A DNA stretch of 64,000 bases from JAKFWI01 sp031399165. GTDB taxonomy: Bacteria > Pseudomonadota > Alphaproteobacteria > Caulobacterales > Aquidulcibacteraceae. Position numbers and translations under genes: made by a program. How positions within the stretch are numbered: position 1 is the first letter of the stretch; the number at the start of each line of letters is the position of its first letter. The notes under the pieces are model-generated. The model was not told the origin of the DNA. It searched no databases and saw only the letters and a list, made by a program, of their open reading frames with translations. Below are positions 52,561-62,085 of this stretch, one piece after another. The stretch is from NCBI GenBank assembly GCA_031399165.1, contig JANNOO010000060.1, positions 149,239 through 213,238 of the forward strand. The letters run 5' to 3'.

Positions 52561-54975
52561 TTAATCGCCAAGCGCGGACACCAGGATTTCGCGTTTGCCG
52601 GCGTGATTGGCGGGGGAGATGATGCCTTCCTTCTCCATCCGCTCGACGAGGCTGGCGGCGCGATTATAGCCCACTTGCAGGCGGCGCTGCAGATAGGAGG
52701 TCGACGCCTTCTTGTCCCGGCGCACAATCTCGACGGCGCGGTCGAACAATTCGTCGCCCGAGTTCATGCCCATGCCTTCGAGCAGATCGGCGGTGGAGTC
52801 TTCGCCAGGCGCGTCCGGATCTTCCGTTACGTCGCTGCGATAGGCCGGCTGGCCTTGGGCCTTCAGCATTGAAACGATGCGCTCGACCTCGGCGTCGGAT
52901 ACGAACGGGCCGTGCATACGGCGGATGCGGCCGCCGCCAGCCATGAACAGAAGGTCGCCCATACCGAGCAATTGCTCGGCGCCCTGTTCGCCCAGGATCG
53001 TGCGGCTATCGATCTTCGACGTTACCGAATACGAGATGCGGGTAGGGAAGTTCGCCTTGATAGTGCCGGTGATCACGTCAACCGACGGCCGTTGCGTGGC
53101 CATGATGACGTGGATGCCCGCCGCACGCGCCATTTGCGCCAAACGCTGCACCGCCGCTTCGATTTCCTTGCCGGCCGTAAGCATCAGATCGGCCATTTCG
53201 TCGATCACGACAACGATATACGGCATCGGCTCAAGCGCGAGGCTTTCGGTCTGATAGATCGGTTCGCCGCTATCGGGATCAAAGCCGGCATGAGTCGTGC
53301 GCTCGATGCTCTCGCCCTTGTGCAGGGCCAGCGCGACGCGCTCGTTGTAGCCCTGAATGTTACGGACGCCGAATTTCGCCATCCGGCGATAACGGTCTTC
53401 CATCTCGCGCACGGTCCATTTCAGCGCGACGACGGCTTTCTTCGGATCGGTGACGACAGGAGAGAGAAGGTGCGGAATCCCCTCGTAAACCGAGAGTTCC
53501 AGCATCTTCGGATCGATCATGATGAATTTGCACTGCTCGGGGCTGAGCCGATAGAGCAGCGACAGGATCATCGCGTTGATGCCGACGGACTTGCCCGAGC
53601 CGGTGGTGCCGGCGATGAGCAAGTGCGGCATCTTTGAAAGGTCGGCGGCGAAGGGCTCGCCTTCGATCGTCTCGCCAAGCGCGAGCGGCAGGCCGCCCTG
53701 ATTGCCAATGAATGACGCCGAGCCAAGCAGGCCGCGCAGATAGACGGTTTCGCGCTTGGCGTTCGGCAGTTCGATACCGATCGCGTTGCGGCCGGGAATT
53801 ACCGCGACGCGCGCGGCGGTCGCGCTCATGGAGCGGGCGATGTCATCGGCCAGGCCTATGACGCGTGAGGATTTTACGCCTGGCGCCGGTTCGAATTCAA
53901 ACAGCGTGACGACAGGGCCGGGGCGGGCGGCGACGATTTCCCCTTGTACGCCGAAATCAGTGAGCACGGCGGAAAGCCGCTTGGAAGCCGATTGCAGCGC
54001 GGCGCCGTCAGCGTGCGCGGCGCGCGGCTTGGGCGGCGTCAGCAGGTCTTGCGCGGGCAGATTGAACGGCCGGGAGAAGGGCGCGGGCTGCGGGGCGGCG
54101 TGGTTGCGTTTGGCGCGCGTTTTCGGCTGCGCTGGCAGCGGCGCGCGCGCCGGAGCGGAAGGGGGCTCGTAGTCCTGAAAGGCGGCTTCCACGCGCTTTT
54201 GCTGCGCGCGGGGCGGCAGCGCCTCTTCGAGCGCTTGATGATTGGCGTTCGAGGGCGCCGGTAAAGAGCGGTCGAATGGCCAGGCTTCTTCTTCCGTGTT
54301 GGATGGGCGTTGGGCCAGTTTGGCGACGGCCGCCTGTGCAGCGCCGCCGGCTTTGCCCGCCGCCTTGCCTGCCAGATCCGCCGCAACCTTTACATCAGCG
54401 CCAGTGAACCGGAACGCCCAGCCCAGCGCGGCCAAGCCGCCGCCAAGCGCCGTCAGGCCCGCGAAGCCGCCGACCCAGGGCAAGCCGGTCATCGAGACGA
54501 TCCCGTTGAGCGCGGCGGCGATCCAGTCGCCGATCATCCCGCCTATGCCGACCTCCGTCAGCCACGGGTTTTTCGCATCAATGCACGAAGCGGCGCCCGC
54601 GAGCAGGGCGATGCCTGAGACGCCGCTCATCAATCTGCTTGTGGATATCTGTGTGATCAGCCGCTTGCGCACGATCCGCGCCACGCCCGCCGCGAACAGG
54701 GCGGCAAACGCCGCCGGCGCAGCCACGCCAATGGTTTGCACCATGAGATCGGCCAGCGCCGCGCCCGGAGCCCCCAGAACATTGTGGATCGGCTCGTCGT
54801 TGGAAACATTCCATGAGCGGTCGGTTGGCGAGTAAGACAGCGTCGCGGCGATGCCGTAAGCGCCAAAAGCGGCAGCGCCAATCGTAGCGCCGGCTCGCCG
54901 AAGCCCGGTCTGCACGGACGCTGAATGCAGCGCCGGAGGGCCAAGGCCCTCATTCTCCATGTGCGTGTCGGTCAT
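52561..54975 (-). CDS. ftsK: DNA translocase FtsK
   Basis: Membrane-anchored motor that clears and aligns chromosomes at the division septum. The ATG at 54975 (MTDTHMENEGLGPPALH) gives 804 residues; the frame is open far upstream but that part is not conserved. Four hydrophobic helices lie in the first 170 residues, then a Pro/Ala-rich linker. The motor has Walker A LIAGTTGSGKSVGINAMILS and the VIDEMADLMLTAGKEIE Walker B block. The C-terminal gamma domain is QRRLQVGYNRAASLVERMEK, which reads KOPS sites. Confidence 0.95.
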   Translation of the reverse strand: MTDTHMENEGLGPPALHSASVQTGLRRAGATIGAAAFGAYGIAATLSYSPTDRSWNVSNDEPIHNVLGAPGAALADLMVQTIGVAAPAAFAALFAAGVARIVRKRLITQISTSRLMSGVSGIALLAGAASCIDAKNPWLTEVGIGGMIGDWIAAALNGIVSMTGLPWVGGFAGLTALGGGLAALGWAFRFTGADVKVAADLAGKAAGKAGGAAQAAVAKLAQRPSNTEEEAWPFDRSLPAPSNANHQALEEALPPRAQQKRVEAAFQDYEPPSAPARAPLPAQPKTRAKRNHAAPQPAPFSRPFNLPAQDLLTPPKPRAAHADGAALQSASKRLSAVLTDFGVQGEIVAARPGPVVTLFEFEPAPGVKSSRVIGLADDIARSMSATAARVAVIPGRNAIGIELPNAKRETVYLRGLLGSASFIGNQGGLPLALGETIEGEPFAADLSKMPHLLIAGTTGSGKSVGINAMILSLLYRLSPEQCKFIMIDPKMLELSVYEGIPHLLSPVVTDPKKAVVALKWTVREMEDRYRRMAKFGVRNIQGYNERVALALHKGESIERTTHAGFDPDSGEPIYQTESLALEPMPYIVVVIDEMADLMLTAGKEIEAAVQRLAQMARAAGIHVIMATQRPSVDVITGTIKANFPTRISYSVTSKIDSRTILGEQGAEQLLGMGDLLFMAGGGRIRRMHGPFVSDAEVERIVSMLKAQGQPAYRSDVTEDPDAPGEDSTADLLEGMGMNSGDELFDRAVEIVRRDKKASTSYLQRRLQVGYNRAASLVERMEKEGIISPANHAGKREILVSALGD

Positions 54976-55131
54976 TAAGAAGTGAGCTCGTGGCGATTCT
55001 GCGCGTCCTGGAGACCCTCGCGGCGGCCGGTTAATCTCAGGTGAACCGCCGGAAGATTTTTCCGGTGGCGCTGCCGAGCCGCATGAAAGCACGGCGTATT
55101 TTTTTGGCGGGTAGTGCGGGTATGGCCTGGC

Positions 55132-55174
55132 CCCAATAAAGAAGCGGGCGCGGTCCAGATGGACAGCGCCCGCT
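55132..55174 (-). terminator. Rho-independent terminator downstream of amtB
   Basis: On the minus strand, AGCGGGCGC and GCGCCCGCT (55166-55174 and 55143-55151) pair exactly, with a further TGTCC/GGAC-type pairing inside, followed by TTCTTTATT. It separates amtB from ftsK. Confidence 0.75.
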
Positions 55175-55204
55175 AGGGAGGAGGACCCCGTTCGGGGCCT
55201 TGGG

Positions 55205-55240
55205 GTGGGCCGGCCGCCTCTGGTGAGAGGGCCGGCCCAC
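55205..55240 (-). terminator. Strong GC hairpin just after the amtB stop
   Basis: GTGGGCCGGCC (55205-55215) and GGCCGGCCCAC (55230-55240) pair over 11 bases with a 14-base loop, 10 bases after the amtB stop. No T-run follows, so it may protect the 3' end of the message while the hairpin at 55132-55174 terminates. Confidence 0.5.
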
Positions 55241-55249
55241 GAACCGAGC

Positions 55250-56824
55250 TTAGTAGTGGTAGGCTGCTTCGCCGTGATCGTTGATGTCGAGGCCTTCCAT
55301 TTCGGTCTCTTGCGAGACGCGGAGCAGGCCAAGCACCCGGAGCACGCCCCAGACGATCAAGCTGCCGACGCCGGACCAGGCGATTGTCACCAGAACGCCT
55401 TTGGCCTGAGCCGTGACTTGGGTGACCATGTCATAGGCAGCGACCGGGCAGGTCGCGAGCACTTTGCCCGCTTCCGAGCAGCCGATGTAGTCGACGACGC
55501 CAGCGCCGCCCCAGGCCGGGTTGACCAGCAGGCCGGTGCCGAGGGCGCCAACAATGCCGCCCACGCAGTGGATGCCGAACACGTCGAGCGCGTCGTCATA
55601 GCCAAGCGCGTTCTTCACGGCCGAGCACATCAGCAAGCAGATCGGACCGACGACCAGGCCGAGGATGATCGCGCCCATCGGACCGGCGAAGCCGGCGGCA
55701 GGCGTGATCGCGACGAGACCGGCGACGATGCCGGAGCACATCCCGAGCAGGCTGGGTTTGCCCTTCGTGATCCACTCGAACATCATCCAGGAGAAGCCCG
55801 CCGCCGCCGTGGCCAGGAACGTGTTGGCCAGGGCCAGACCGGCGTAATAATTCGACTCGAGGTTCGAACCGGCGTTGAAGCCGAACCAACCAACCCACAG
55901 CAGGCCCGTGCCGATGAGCGTCATCGTCAAGGAGTGGGGAGGCATCGGGTCTTTCTTGTAGCCAAGACGCTTGCCGAGAACGAGGGCGCCCATAAGTGCG
56001 GCGATGCCGGAATTGATGTGGACGACGGTGCCGCCAGCGAAATCAAGCGCGCCGAAGCCCCAGATCAGGCCCGAAGCAATGGGCGCTTCCGGATTGGTCG
56101 CGACAGCATCCGGTCCCGGCCACCACCAGACCATGTGCGCCATTGGGTAATAGACCAAAACTGGCCAAATTACAGCGAACAGGCACACGCCGATGAACTT
56201 CACGCGTTCTGCCAAGCCGCCGAGAACCAGCGCGGCGGTGATGCACGCGAAGGTCATCTGGAACGCGACGAACACGATTTCCGGAATGTAGATGCCGGTG
56301 GAGAACGTGGCGACGTTGTTGTCAGAAAGATCGGTGCCCTTATCCAACAGGAAAAGGCGATCAAATCCGCCGACGAACAGATCGAGCGCCCCGCCGCTGG
56401 TGAAGGCCAACGAGTAGCCAACGAGCGCCCACATGATCATGCCGATCACGGTGACGGTCGATACCTGCATCAGCACCGACAGCATGTTCTTGGTGCGGAC
56501 AAGACCGCCGTAGAACAAGGCAAGGCCCGGAATAATCATCAGCAGGACGAGGATCGTCGACACCATCATCCATGTCGTATCGCCCTTATCGACGGTCGCT
56601 TCAGGCGCCTCGATTGCGGCGGCGGGAGCGGCGGCTTCCTCGGCCGGTGGCGCGGCTTCAGCCGGAGCCGCCGAGGTTATTTCCGGCGCGGCGCTCTGCG
56701 CGAACGCCGGCGAGTCGATAGCGGTCACGCCCGCCACGACAAACCCTGCGGCCAGGGCGAACAACGCCCCGCGCAGGGCGGCCAGCCATGGCTGGCGCCT
56801 TGTTGAACTTGGTGCTGCTGTCAT
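55250..56824 (-). CDS. amtB: Ammonium transporter AmtB
   Basis: Trimeric ammonium channel of the inner membrane. 524 residues from ATG 56824 (MTAAPSSTRRQPWLAALRGA), longer than usual because of a signal-like N-terminus and an Ala/Pro/Glu-rich region to about residue 75. About 11 membrane helices follow, with the family blocks GDTTWMMVSTILVLLMIIPG, DFAGGTVVHINSGIAALMGA and the twin-His pore (VHINSG and FGIHCVGG). No glnK lies next to it. Confidence 0.95.
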   Translation of the reverse strand: MTAAPSSTRRQPWLAALRGALFALAAGFVVAGVTAIDSPAFAQSAAPEITSAAPAEAAPPAEEAAAPAAAIEAPEATVDKGDTTWMMVSTILVLLMIIPGLALFYGGLVRTKNMLSVLMQVSTVTVIGMIMWALVGYSLAFTSGGALDLFVGGFDRLFLLDKGTDLSDNNVATFSTGIYIPEIVFVAFQMTFACITAALVLGGLAERVKFIGVCLFAVIWPVLVYYPMAHMVWWWPGPDAVATNPEAPIASGLIWGFGALDFAGGTVVHINSGIAALMGALVLGKRLGYKKDPMPPHSLTMTLIGTGLLWVGWFGFNAGSNLESNYYAGLALANTFLATAAAGFSWMMFEWITKGKPSLLGMCSGIVAGLVAITPAAGFAGPMGAIILGLVVGPICLLMCSAVKNALGYDDALDVFGIHCVGGIVGALGTGLLVNPAWGGAGVVDYIGCSEAGKVLATCPVAAYDMVTQVTAQAKGVLVTIAWSGVGSLIVWGVLRVLGLLRVSQETEMEGLDINDHGEAAYHY

Positions 56825-57044
56825 GCGACTCCCCCTTTTAGGCGGCCCTCGCCCGGATTGCGGTTTGGAAATGCTCGCCGGGCCGAAAATCCGGCGGATT
56901 GACGCCGTGCCGGGCCTTGTCTCGCAAGCGCGCAGGCGCTCCACTGCTTCGCACTTGCGGGATTGATGAAAAAATGGGCGCCCGCCTGTTCATGCGCCAC
57001 GCAACAAGGCGCCGCATGGCTTCGCTGAGCTGTTGGCAAGTAGA

Positions 57045-58343
57045 ATGCCGCTCATGATCGCCACTGAAAGCGGCGCCTCTACCGGCGTTACCGAAACCGA
57101 GGTCGCCATCGTCGGCGGCGGGATGGTGGGGTTGACCCTTGCGCTGGCGCTGGATCAGGCAGGGCTGGCCGTTACGGTGCTGGACGCCGCCCCGCCAGCC
57201 GCCCAATTGGACGCGCGGTTTGATGGCCGCGCTTCGGCGATCGCTTTCGCGTCTTTCCGTATGTGGCGGGCCCTGGGCGTAGCGGACCGCCTGGCCGGTG
57301 ATTTTCAGCCGATCGAGGACATTCTGGTTACGGACGGGCGGCTGGCCGATGGATTGCGCCGCGGCGGGCCATCGGCGTTGCGCCTGCATTTCGACCGCCG
57401 GGAGCTGAACGATGGCCCGGAAGGGGAGGCGCTCGGCTATATGGTAGAGAACCGCGCCAGCCGCCGCGCGCTGCTGGATGAAGTCACGGCGCGGCCAGGA
57501 ATACAGCTCATTGCGCCAGCCAGGGTCGCCGGCGCCATCGTGGATGCGGACGGCGTTACGCTCAGCCTTGAAAGCGGCGGGCGGATTAAAGCCAGTCTCG
57601 CGGTCAGCGCGGAAGGCAAGGGATCATCCTTGCGCAAAATGACCGGCGCCAAGCTGGTGGCCTGGCGCTACAATCAGACTGCGATCGTTTGCACTATCAA
57701 ACATGAGCGCGGTCATGGCGGGGTGGCGCACGAATACTTTTTGCCGGCCGGGCCGTTCGCGCTTTTGCCGCTGACGCAAAACCGTATGAACATTGTCTGG
57801 ACGGAGAAGAGCCAGTCTGCACAAGCGTTGTTGGCGATGAGCGAGGACAATTTTCTCGCTGAACTGCGCCGGCGTGCCGGCGATTTCCTTGGCGATGTGC
57901 GCCTCGAAGGGCCGCGCTTTTCCTATCCGCTCGGCCTTCAGCTTGCCGATCGCTACATCGCACCGCGCCTCGCTCTGGTCGGCGACGCGGCGCATTCCAT
58001 TCATCCGATCGCGGGGCAGGGTCTTAACATGGGTCTGCGCGATGTCGCCGCGCTCGCGGAATGCGTGGCCGATGCGGTGCGCAATGGCCTCGACGCGGCC
58101 GACTTCACGGCGCTCGAGCGCTATCAGGCCTGGCGCCGGTTCGACAATGTCGCGCTCGCCGTATCGACGGACGCTTTCAATCGGCTGTTCTCGAATGATT
58201 TCGGCCGCGTGCGCCTGATCCGCGATCTGGGCATGGCGGCGGTTGGCCAGATTGGTGTGGCGCGCCGCTTCTTTATGCGCGAAGCCGGCGGCGCCAATGG
58301 CGATCTGCCGAAGTTGCTGCGCGGCGAAAGCCTGGCGGCCTAG
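57045..58343 (+). CDS. ubiH: UbiH/UbiF-type FAD hydroxylase of ubiquinone synthesis
   Basis: 432 residues from ATG 57045, with ATG 57054 also possible. The FAD-binding VAIVGGGMVGLTLALALDQ is near residues 19-37 and the GD motif is LVGDAAHSIHPIAGQGLNMG near residues 308-327. The family hydroxylates the quinone ring at C6, C1 or C5; which position is used cannot be told from sequence alone. It is divergent from amtB, and the next gene overlaps its end in the opposite direction. Confidence 0.88.
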   Translation: MPLMIATESGASTGVTETEVAIVGGGMVGLTLALALDQAGLAVTVLDAAPPAAQLDARFDGRASAIAFASFRMWRALGVADRLAGDFQPIEDILVTDGRLADGLRRGGPSALRLHFDRRELNDGPEGEALGYMVENRASRRALLDEVTARPGIQLIAPARVAGAIVDADGVTLSLESGGRIKASLAVSAEGKGSSLRKMTGAKLVAWRYNQTAIVCTIKHERGHGGVAHEYFLPAGPFALLPLTQNRMNIVWTEKSQSAQALLAMSEDNFLAELRRRAGDFLGDVRLEGPRFSYPLGLQLADRYIAPRLALVGDAAHSIHPIAGQGLNMGLRDVAALAECVADAVRNGLDAADFTALERYQAWRRFDNVALAVSTDAFNRLFSNDFGRVRLIRDLGMAAVGQIGVARRFFMREAGGANGDLPKLLRGESLAA

Positions 58344-58711
58344 TCGCGGCTGGCGCCTTGCTGCGCCAGCGCCTCAAGATAGGCGCTCATCTTTTCGCTC
58401 TTGTCGCGGCCAAGTTCGTGCAGCAGCGCCCAGGAATAAAGCCCGCTGTCGTGGCCGTCGTCGAACACGATGCGCACGGCGTAGCGGCCTACCGGCTCGG
58501 CGCGTGTTACGCCGATGTTCCGTTTGCCCGTGACGAGCTTTGCTTCGGAAGCGCGATGCCCGCGCACTTCCGCGGAGGGCGAGTTCACGCGCAGCAATTC
58601 AAACGGGATGTCGAAAGCCGCGCCATCATCGAATGCGATATGCAGAGATTTGTCAGCGCGATCGAACGCCAAATCCACCGGCCAAGGCGCTAATTTAGGC
58701 GCAGCGCTCAT
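58340..58711 (-). CDS. DUF971 family protein (GBBH-like N-terminal domain)
   Basis: 123 residues. KSLHIAFDDGAAFDIPFELL at residues 20-39, then the VRIVFDDGHDSGLYSWALLH segment, marks DUF971, the small metal-binding-like domain related to the N-terminus of gamma-butyrobetaine hydroxylase. Function is unresolved, and it often neighbours genes for iron-sulfur biology. Its ATG overlaps the Trm112 stop (ATGA), and it converges on ubiH with 4 bases overlap. Confidence 0.85.
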   Translation of the reverse strand: MSAAPKLAPWPVDLAFDRADKSLHIAFDDGAAFDIPFELLRVNSPSAEVRGHRASEAKLVTGKRNIGVTRAEPVGRYAVRIVFDDGHDSGLYSWALLHELGRDKSEKMSAYLEALAQQGASRD

Positions 58712-58899
58712 TCCTCGGGACGCAATTCGCGCGCTTCGTCCACCAGCAGGATCGGCACGCCTTCGCGCACCGGATAGGCAAGGCGCGCTTGCGCGCTGAT
58801 CAATTCCTGCCGCTCGCGATCATAGCGCAAGGGGCTGCGCGATTGCGGGCAGACCAGGATTTCCAGCAGGCGCGGGTCGATATCGGCGGTTTCGCTCAT
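58708..58899 (-). CDS. Trm112-family (YcaR-like) small protein
   Basis: 63 residues. DPRLLEILVCPQSRSPLRYD followed by LAYPVREGVPILLVDEAREL is the characteristic short Trm112 pattern. Only one cysteine of the zinc site remains, as in many bacterial members. Related eukaryotic proteins activate methyltransferases, while the bacterial role is unclear. It lies between DUF971 and the LON-domain gene on the same strand. Confidence 0.88.
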   Translation of the reverse strand: MSETADIDPRLLEILVCPQSRSPLRYDRERQELISAQARLAYPVREGVPILLVDEARELRPEE

Positions 58900-58908
58900 G
58901 GTGCGTTT

Positions 58909-59568
58909 CTATTGCATGGGTGTGGGCGTGTCATCGTCCGCCGAATAAATCTCGAATAGCGTCACCAGCGCTTCGGCGCGTTCCGGCACGCCAGGAGCCT
59001 CTAGTAACGCCTGCTTTTCTTCCGCCAAGAACGGGCATAGCGCAGCAAGCGCGTTCACCAGCGCTTCGGCCGGCGCCGATTCCACGGCGCTCCAATCGGC
59101 CTGGAACCCGTGCGATTCCACGTAGCGCCGCAAGGCGTCGGCGAGGCGATCGCGGTCGATCGGCAGATCGGTTTCGCGCGCAAGCAGATCTTCGCCGAAC
59201 ACGCCGTAATCAGCTTCGATCTGACGGTAAGGCGTTGAGGCCGGTAATTCGCGCGTGGTGCGAAAGCGTGAAATGCCAGTGAGGTTGATCAAATAGCGGC
59301 CGTCATCAGTTTCCGAAAAGGAAGTGATCCGGCCGAGGCAGCCAATTTCATGTAGGATCGGGAGATCGGCTTCGCCGCTGCCAGTCGTCGGCTGCACCAT
59401 GCCGATCAAACGCTCGCCCGCCAGCGCATCGTCGACCATGTTTAGATAGCGCGGTTCAAAAATGTTCAGCGGCAGCGTTCCGCGCGGCAGCAGCAGCGCG
59501 CCGCCGAGCGGAAAGATCGGAATTTTGCGCGGCAAATCTTCCGGTTTGCGATAGCCGAACGCGCCCAT
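58909..59568 (-). CDS. LON substrate-binding domain protein without protease
   Basis: 219 residues. IPIFPLGGALLLPRGTLPLN near residues 17-36 and IFEPRYLNMVDDALAGERLI (about 37-56) are the classic start of the LON N-terminal domain, continued to CLGRITSFSETDDGRYLINL. The AAA+ and protease domains of Lon are absent. Such proteins are widespread in alphaproteobacteria beside thioredoxin genes; function is unknown, but substrate recognition is plausible. A thioredoxin/TPR gene is upstream. Confidence 0.88.
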   Translation of the reverse strand: MGAFGYRKPEDLPRKIPIFPLGGALLLPRGTLPLNIFEPRYLNMVDDALAGERLIGMVQPTTGSGEADLPILHEIGCLGRITSFSETDDGRYLINLTGISRFRTTRELPASTPYRQIEADYGVFGEDLLARETDLPIDRDRLADALRRYVESHGFQADWSAVESAPAEALVNALAALCPFLAEEKQALLEAPGVPERAEALVTLFEIYSADDDTPTPMQ

Positions 59569-59609
59569 GTCTGCTCCTTCATGCGCCCGCCGTCGGAATC
59601 TACGCGCAG

Positions 59610-60509
59610 TTACGAAAAAAGGATCGTGGAAAGTTTGCGCCGCGCTGATTTTGCCAGATCGCTACCGCCGCCGGCTGCTTCGATGATCTGCAGTAATTGC
59701 TTGCGCGCGGCTTCTTCGTTCCACGCGCGGTCCTTGGCGATGCTGGCGAGCAAATGGTCTACCGCCGCCTCCATATCGCCCAGGCCGGCAAGCACGCGCG
59801 CAAGTTCGAGCCGCGCCTCGTGGTCGAGCGGATTTGCCGCGACCTTCGCTTCCAGTGCGGCGCGCTCGCCGCTGCTGGCGCTAGCGGTGGCGGCCAGATC
59901 AAGCGCGGCGCGCACGCTTGCGATATCCGGATCGTTGGCCTTTTCCAGCGGCGCCATCTCAAGCACTTCTCGCGCACGCTCGGCGTCGCCGCCGGCGAGG
60001 TAGACGCGCGCCAGGCCGGCGATCGCCTTGGCGTTTTCCGGGTCCATCTGCAGCGCTGCGGCGTAGGCCTGCGCTGCGCCGCCCATATCGCCGAGCTTCA
60101 GGCTTTCGGCGCCCAGCGCCAGCACGTCGGCGATGTCATCCTCTCCAACATTGCCAGTCAGCTTGTCGATGAACAGTTTGATCTGGCTTTCCGGCAGCGC
60201 GCCCATGAAACCATCAACCGGCTTGGCCTGATCGAACGCGAACACCGCCGGGATCGAGCGCACGCCGAGCTGGCCGGCGATGGCCGGGTTCTCGTCGATA
60301 TTGATCTTGACCAGCTTCACCTTGCCTTTGGCGGTCTTCACCGCCTTCTCCAGTGCGGGCTGAAGCTGCCGGCACGGTCCGCACCACGGCGCCCAGAAAT
60401 CCACGATCACCGGCTGGGTTCTGGACGCTTCGATCACGTCCTTCACGAAGGTCTTGTCGCTGCCGTTCGAGATCAGGGTGGCGTCAAGGCTGGCAGTGTC
60501 GGCGGGCAT
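59610..60509 (-). CDS. Thioredoxin-fold co-chaperone with TPR tail (YbbN/CnoX-like)
   Basis: 299 residues. An N-terminal thioredoxin domain has the redox site FWAPWCGPCRQLQPALEKA near residues 37-55, which retains WCGPC. The C-terminal half consists of TPR-like helices (about 130-299: SLKLGDMGGAAQAYAAALQM, KAIAGLARVYLAGGDAERAR). Proteins of this type (YbbN/CnoX) bind clients and help hand them to GroEL or DnaK under stress. The retained CGPC contrasts with the altered site of E. coli YbbN. Confidence 0.9.
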   Translation of the reverse strand: MPADTASLDATLISNGSDKTFVKDVIEASRTQPVIVDFWAPWCGPCRQLQPALEKAVKTAKGKVKLVKINIDENPAIAGQLGVRSIPAVFAFDQAKPVDGFMGALPESQIKLFIDKLTGNVGEDDIADVLALGAESLKLGDMGGAAQAYAAALQMDPENAKAIAGLARVYLAGGDAERAREVLEMAPLEKANDPDIASVRAALDLAATASASSGERAALEAKVAANPLDHEARLELARVLAGLGDMEAAVDHLLASIAKDRAWNEEAARKQLLQIIEAAGGGSDLAKSARRKLSTILFS

Positions 60510-60575
60510 TTGAACAGACTCCTGGCGGCGTCAAATCGAGAGCAGCCGTCTACATGGTCGCCGCCGCCCGCGCCA

Positions 60576-61097
60576 TCAATGGCCTTCGATCTCCGGCAAG
60601 CCGTGCTCGTCGAACCGGGCATAGAGCGGGCGGTGGCCGGTCTCGGTCAGGAACGCCAGCAGACCGGCGGGGGAGAGGGAGGTGGTGGCGTCGTTGGCGA
60701 GCGGGTGAAAGTTCACCGGGTCGTGCGCCATCAGCGCCCGGTCAATCACCAGCGATACGCGGTTCAGCTGGTCGTTGATCAGCGCGAACACGGTCACGGC
60801 GCCGGGGCTGACGCCGAGTACGTCCCGCATCAGGTCCGCCGCGCCGAAGCTGAACCTTTGTGCGCCCAGGGCCTTGGCCAGCGCGGCCAGATCGATCCGC
60901 GTTTCGCCCAGCGCACAGACCAGCCAGAGCCCGCCGCGGCGATCCTTCAGGAACAGGTTTTTGGTATGCCCGCCGGGTAACGCGGCCTTGATATCGTCGC
61001 TCTCGGCCACGGTGAAAACCGGCCGGTGCTCATGCGTGACATGGGTCACGCCCAGCCGGTCCAGCAATGCAAACAGGTCTTGCCGGGTAGCGCTCAC
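60576..61097 (-). CDS. YbaK/ProX-type aminoacyl-tRNA deacylase
   Basis: 173 residues. LFALLDRLGVTHVTHEHRPV at the start, then GGHTKNLFLKDRRGGLWLV with the conserved Lys near residue 46, GVSPGAVTVFALIND and ALMAHDPVNFHPLANDATTSL, match the ProXp-ala/ProX deacylase family, which removes alanine wrongly attached to tRNA-Pro. The exact substrate subclass is not certain. It is divergent from the DUF6065 gene. Confidence 0.88.
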   Translation of the reverse strand: MSATRQDLFALLDRLGVTHVTHEHRPVFTVAESDDIKAALPGGHTKNLFLKDRRGGLWLVCALGETRIDLAALAKALGAQRFSFGAADLMRDVLGVSPGAVTVFALINDQLNRVSLVIDRALMAHDPVNFHPLANDATTSLSPAGLLAFLTETGHRPLYARFDEHGLPEIEGH

Positions 61098-61142
61098 GCG
61101 GGCTCTCGCAACGGGTCCAAGCCTCGTCTACACGAACCGGCG

Positions 61143-61892
61143 ATGAAGCTCACCTGTTACACCGTTGAAGATCCGCCGCCGCCGCTCGTTGCCGCCCGCC
61201 CGGACCGCGACTGGATGGACGAGTTCGGCGAACGCCATCCGTACCGCTGCCTGCCGCTGGTGATGGCCAACACCACGGGCTGGGAAATTCTCTGCCCCTG
61301 CGATTTCACCGCCACATGGAATGGCGGGCCGGGCGCCGCCGATATCCGCATCGATGCGGACGATGGCTGGCCGAATCTCAACCGCTTCGCCGCCTCGCAT
61401 TTCACGCATGGCGTGCTGACGTTCCACACCGGCTATCTTTTCCGCACCGAGCCAGGCTGGGATATCTGGACCGGCGGGCCGCCCAATCACATTAAGGACG
61501 GCCTCCAGCCGCTCATCGGCATCGTCGAGACAGACTGGCTGCCGTTCCCGTTCACCATGAACTGGCATTTCACCCGCCCCGGCATGGTCAGCTTCAAGAA
61601 GGGCGAGCCGTTCTGCTTCATCATGCCGGTGCCGCACGCCAGCGTGGAGCAGTTCGAGCCGGTGCTGAAACGGCTCGACGCCGAGCCGGAGCTGAAGGCC
61701 GAATATGAGACCTGGCGTGAAAGCCGCACCACCTTCCTGCAGAAGTTGGGCGACCGGGACGAGGAAACCATCCGCCAGAAATGGCAGCGCCATTACTACA
61801 AGGGCCAGACCACGACTGGCGAAGTGAAGACAGACCAGCACATCAGCCGCCGCCGCCTGTCCCAGCCCCGGCCAGCCGAGCCGGGGGAGTAG
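61143..61892 (+). CDS. DUF6065 family protein
   Basis: 249 residues from ATG 61143. The segments LPLVMANTTGWEILCPCDFT (about 38-57), HFTHGVLTFHTGYLFRTEPG and PFTMNWHFTRPGMVSFKKGE are typical of a conserved family of unknown function that occurs near biosynthetic or natural product loci in some genomes. No signal or membrane helix is seen. It is the last gene before the tRNA-Gly gene, and its end is purine-rich and repetitive (GGGGGAGTAGGGG, repeated). Confidence 0.7.
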   Translation: MKLTCYTVEDPPPPLVAARPDRDWMDEFGERHPYRCLPLVMANTTGWEILCPCDFTATWNGGPGAADIRIDADDGWPNLNRFAASHFTHGVLTFHTGYLFRTEPGWDIWTGGPPNHIKDGLQPLIGIVETDWLPFPFTMNWHFTRPGMVSFKKGEPFCFIMPVPHASVEQFEPVLKRLDAEPELKAEYETWRESRTTFLQKLGDRDEETIRQKWQRHYYKGQTTTGEVKTDQHISRRRLSQPRPAEPGE

Positions 61893-62003
61893 GGGCCGGG
61901 GGAGTAGGGGAAACCGCCGCGCGCCGCCTTGCGAAAGCCGCGCGCTTCGGTCATATGCAGCCGCTCCCGCGCTTTACCCATGTCGCGCGGGCCGCAACGG
62001 AGC

Positions 62004-62078
62004 GCGGGCGTAGCTCAGGGGTAGAGCACAACCTTGCCAAGGTTGGGGTCGTGAGTTCGAATCTCATCGCCCGCTCCA
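62004..62078 (+). tRNA. tRNA-Gly (anticodon GCC)
   Basis: 75 bases including encoded CCA. The acceptor pair GCGGGCG and CGCCCGC closes it. The anticodon GCC is at 62036-62038 inside ACCTTGCCAAGGT, and the T loop GTTCGAATC is intact. An accessory-looking segment begins directly downstream, so it may be an integration site. I see no copy of its 3' end further right within the window. Confidence 0.95.
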
Positions 62079-62085
62079 GTTTTAG

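Noticed and set aside
55205..56806. Open frame of 533 codons opposite amtB
   Set aside because: Very His/Arg/Asp-rich without any recognisable domain; antisense to a certain membrane transporter and crossing its terminator hairpin.
56825..57044. Sigma-54 promoter for amtB
   Set aside because: GG and GC elements of the -24/-12 type do not occur with correct spacing in the gap.
59697..60980. Open frame of 427 codons opposite the thioredoxin/TPR and ProX genes
   Set aside because: Spans two certain genes in antisense and has no domain.
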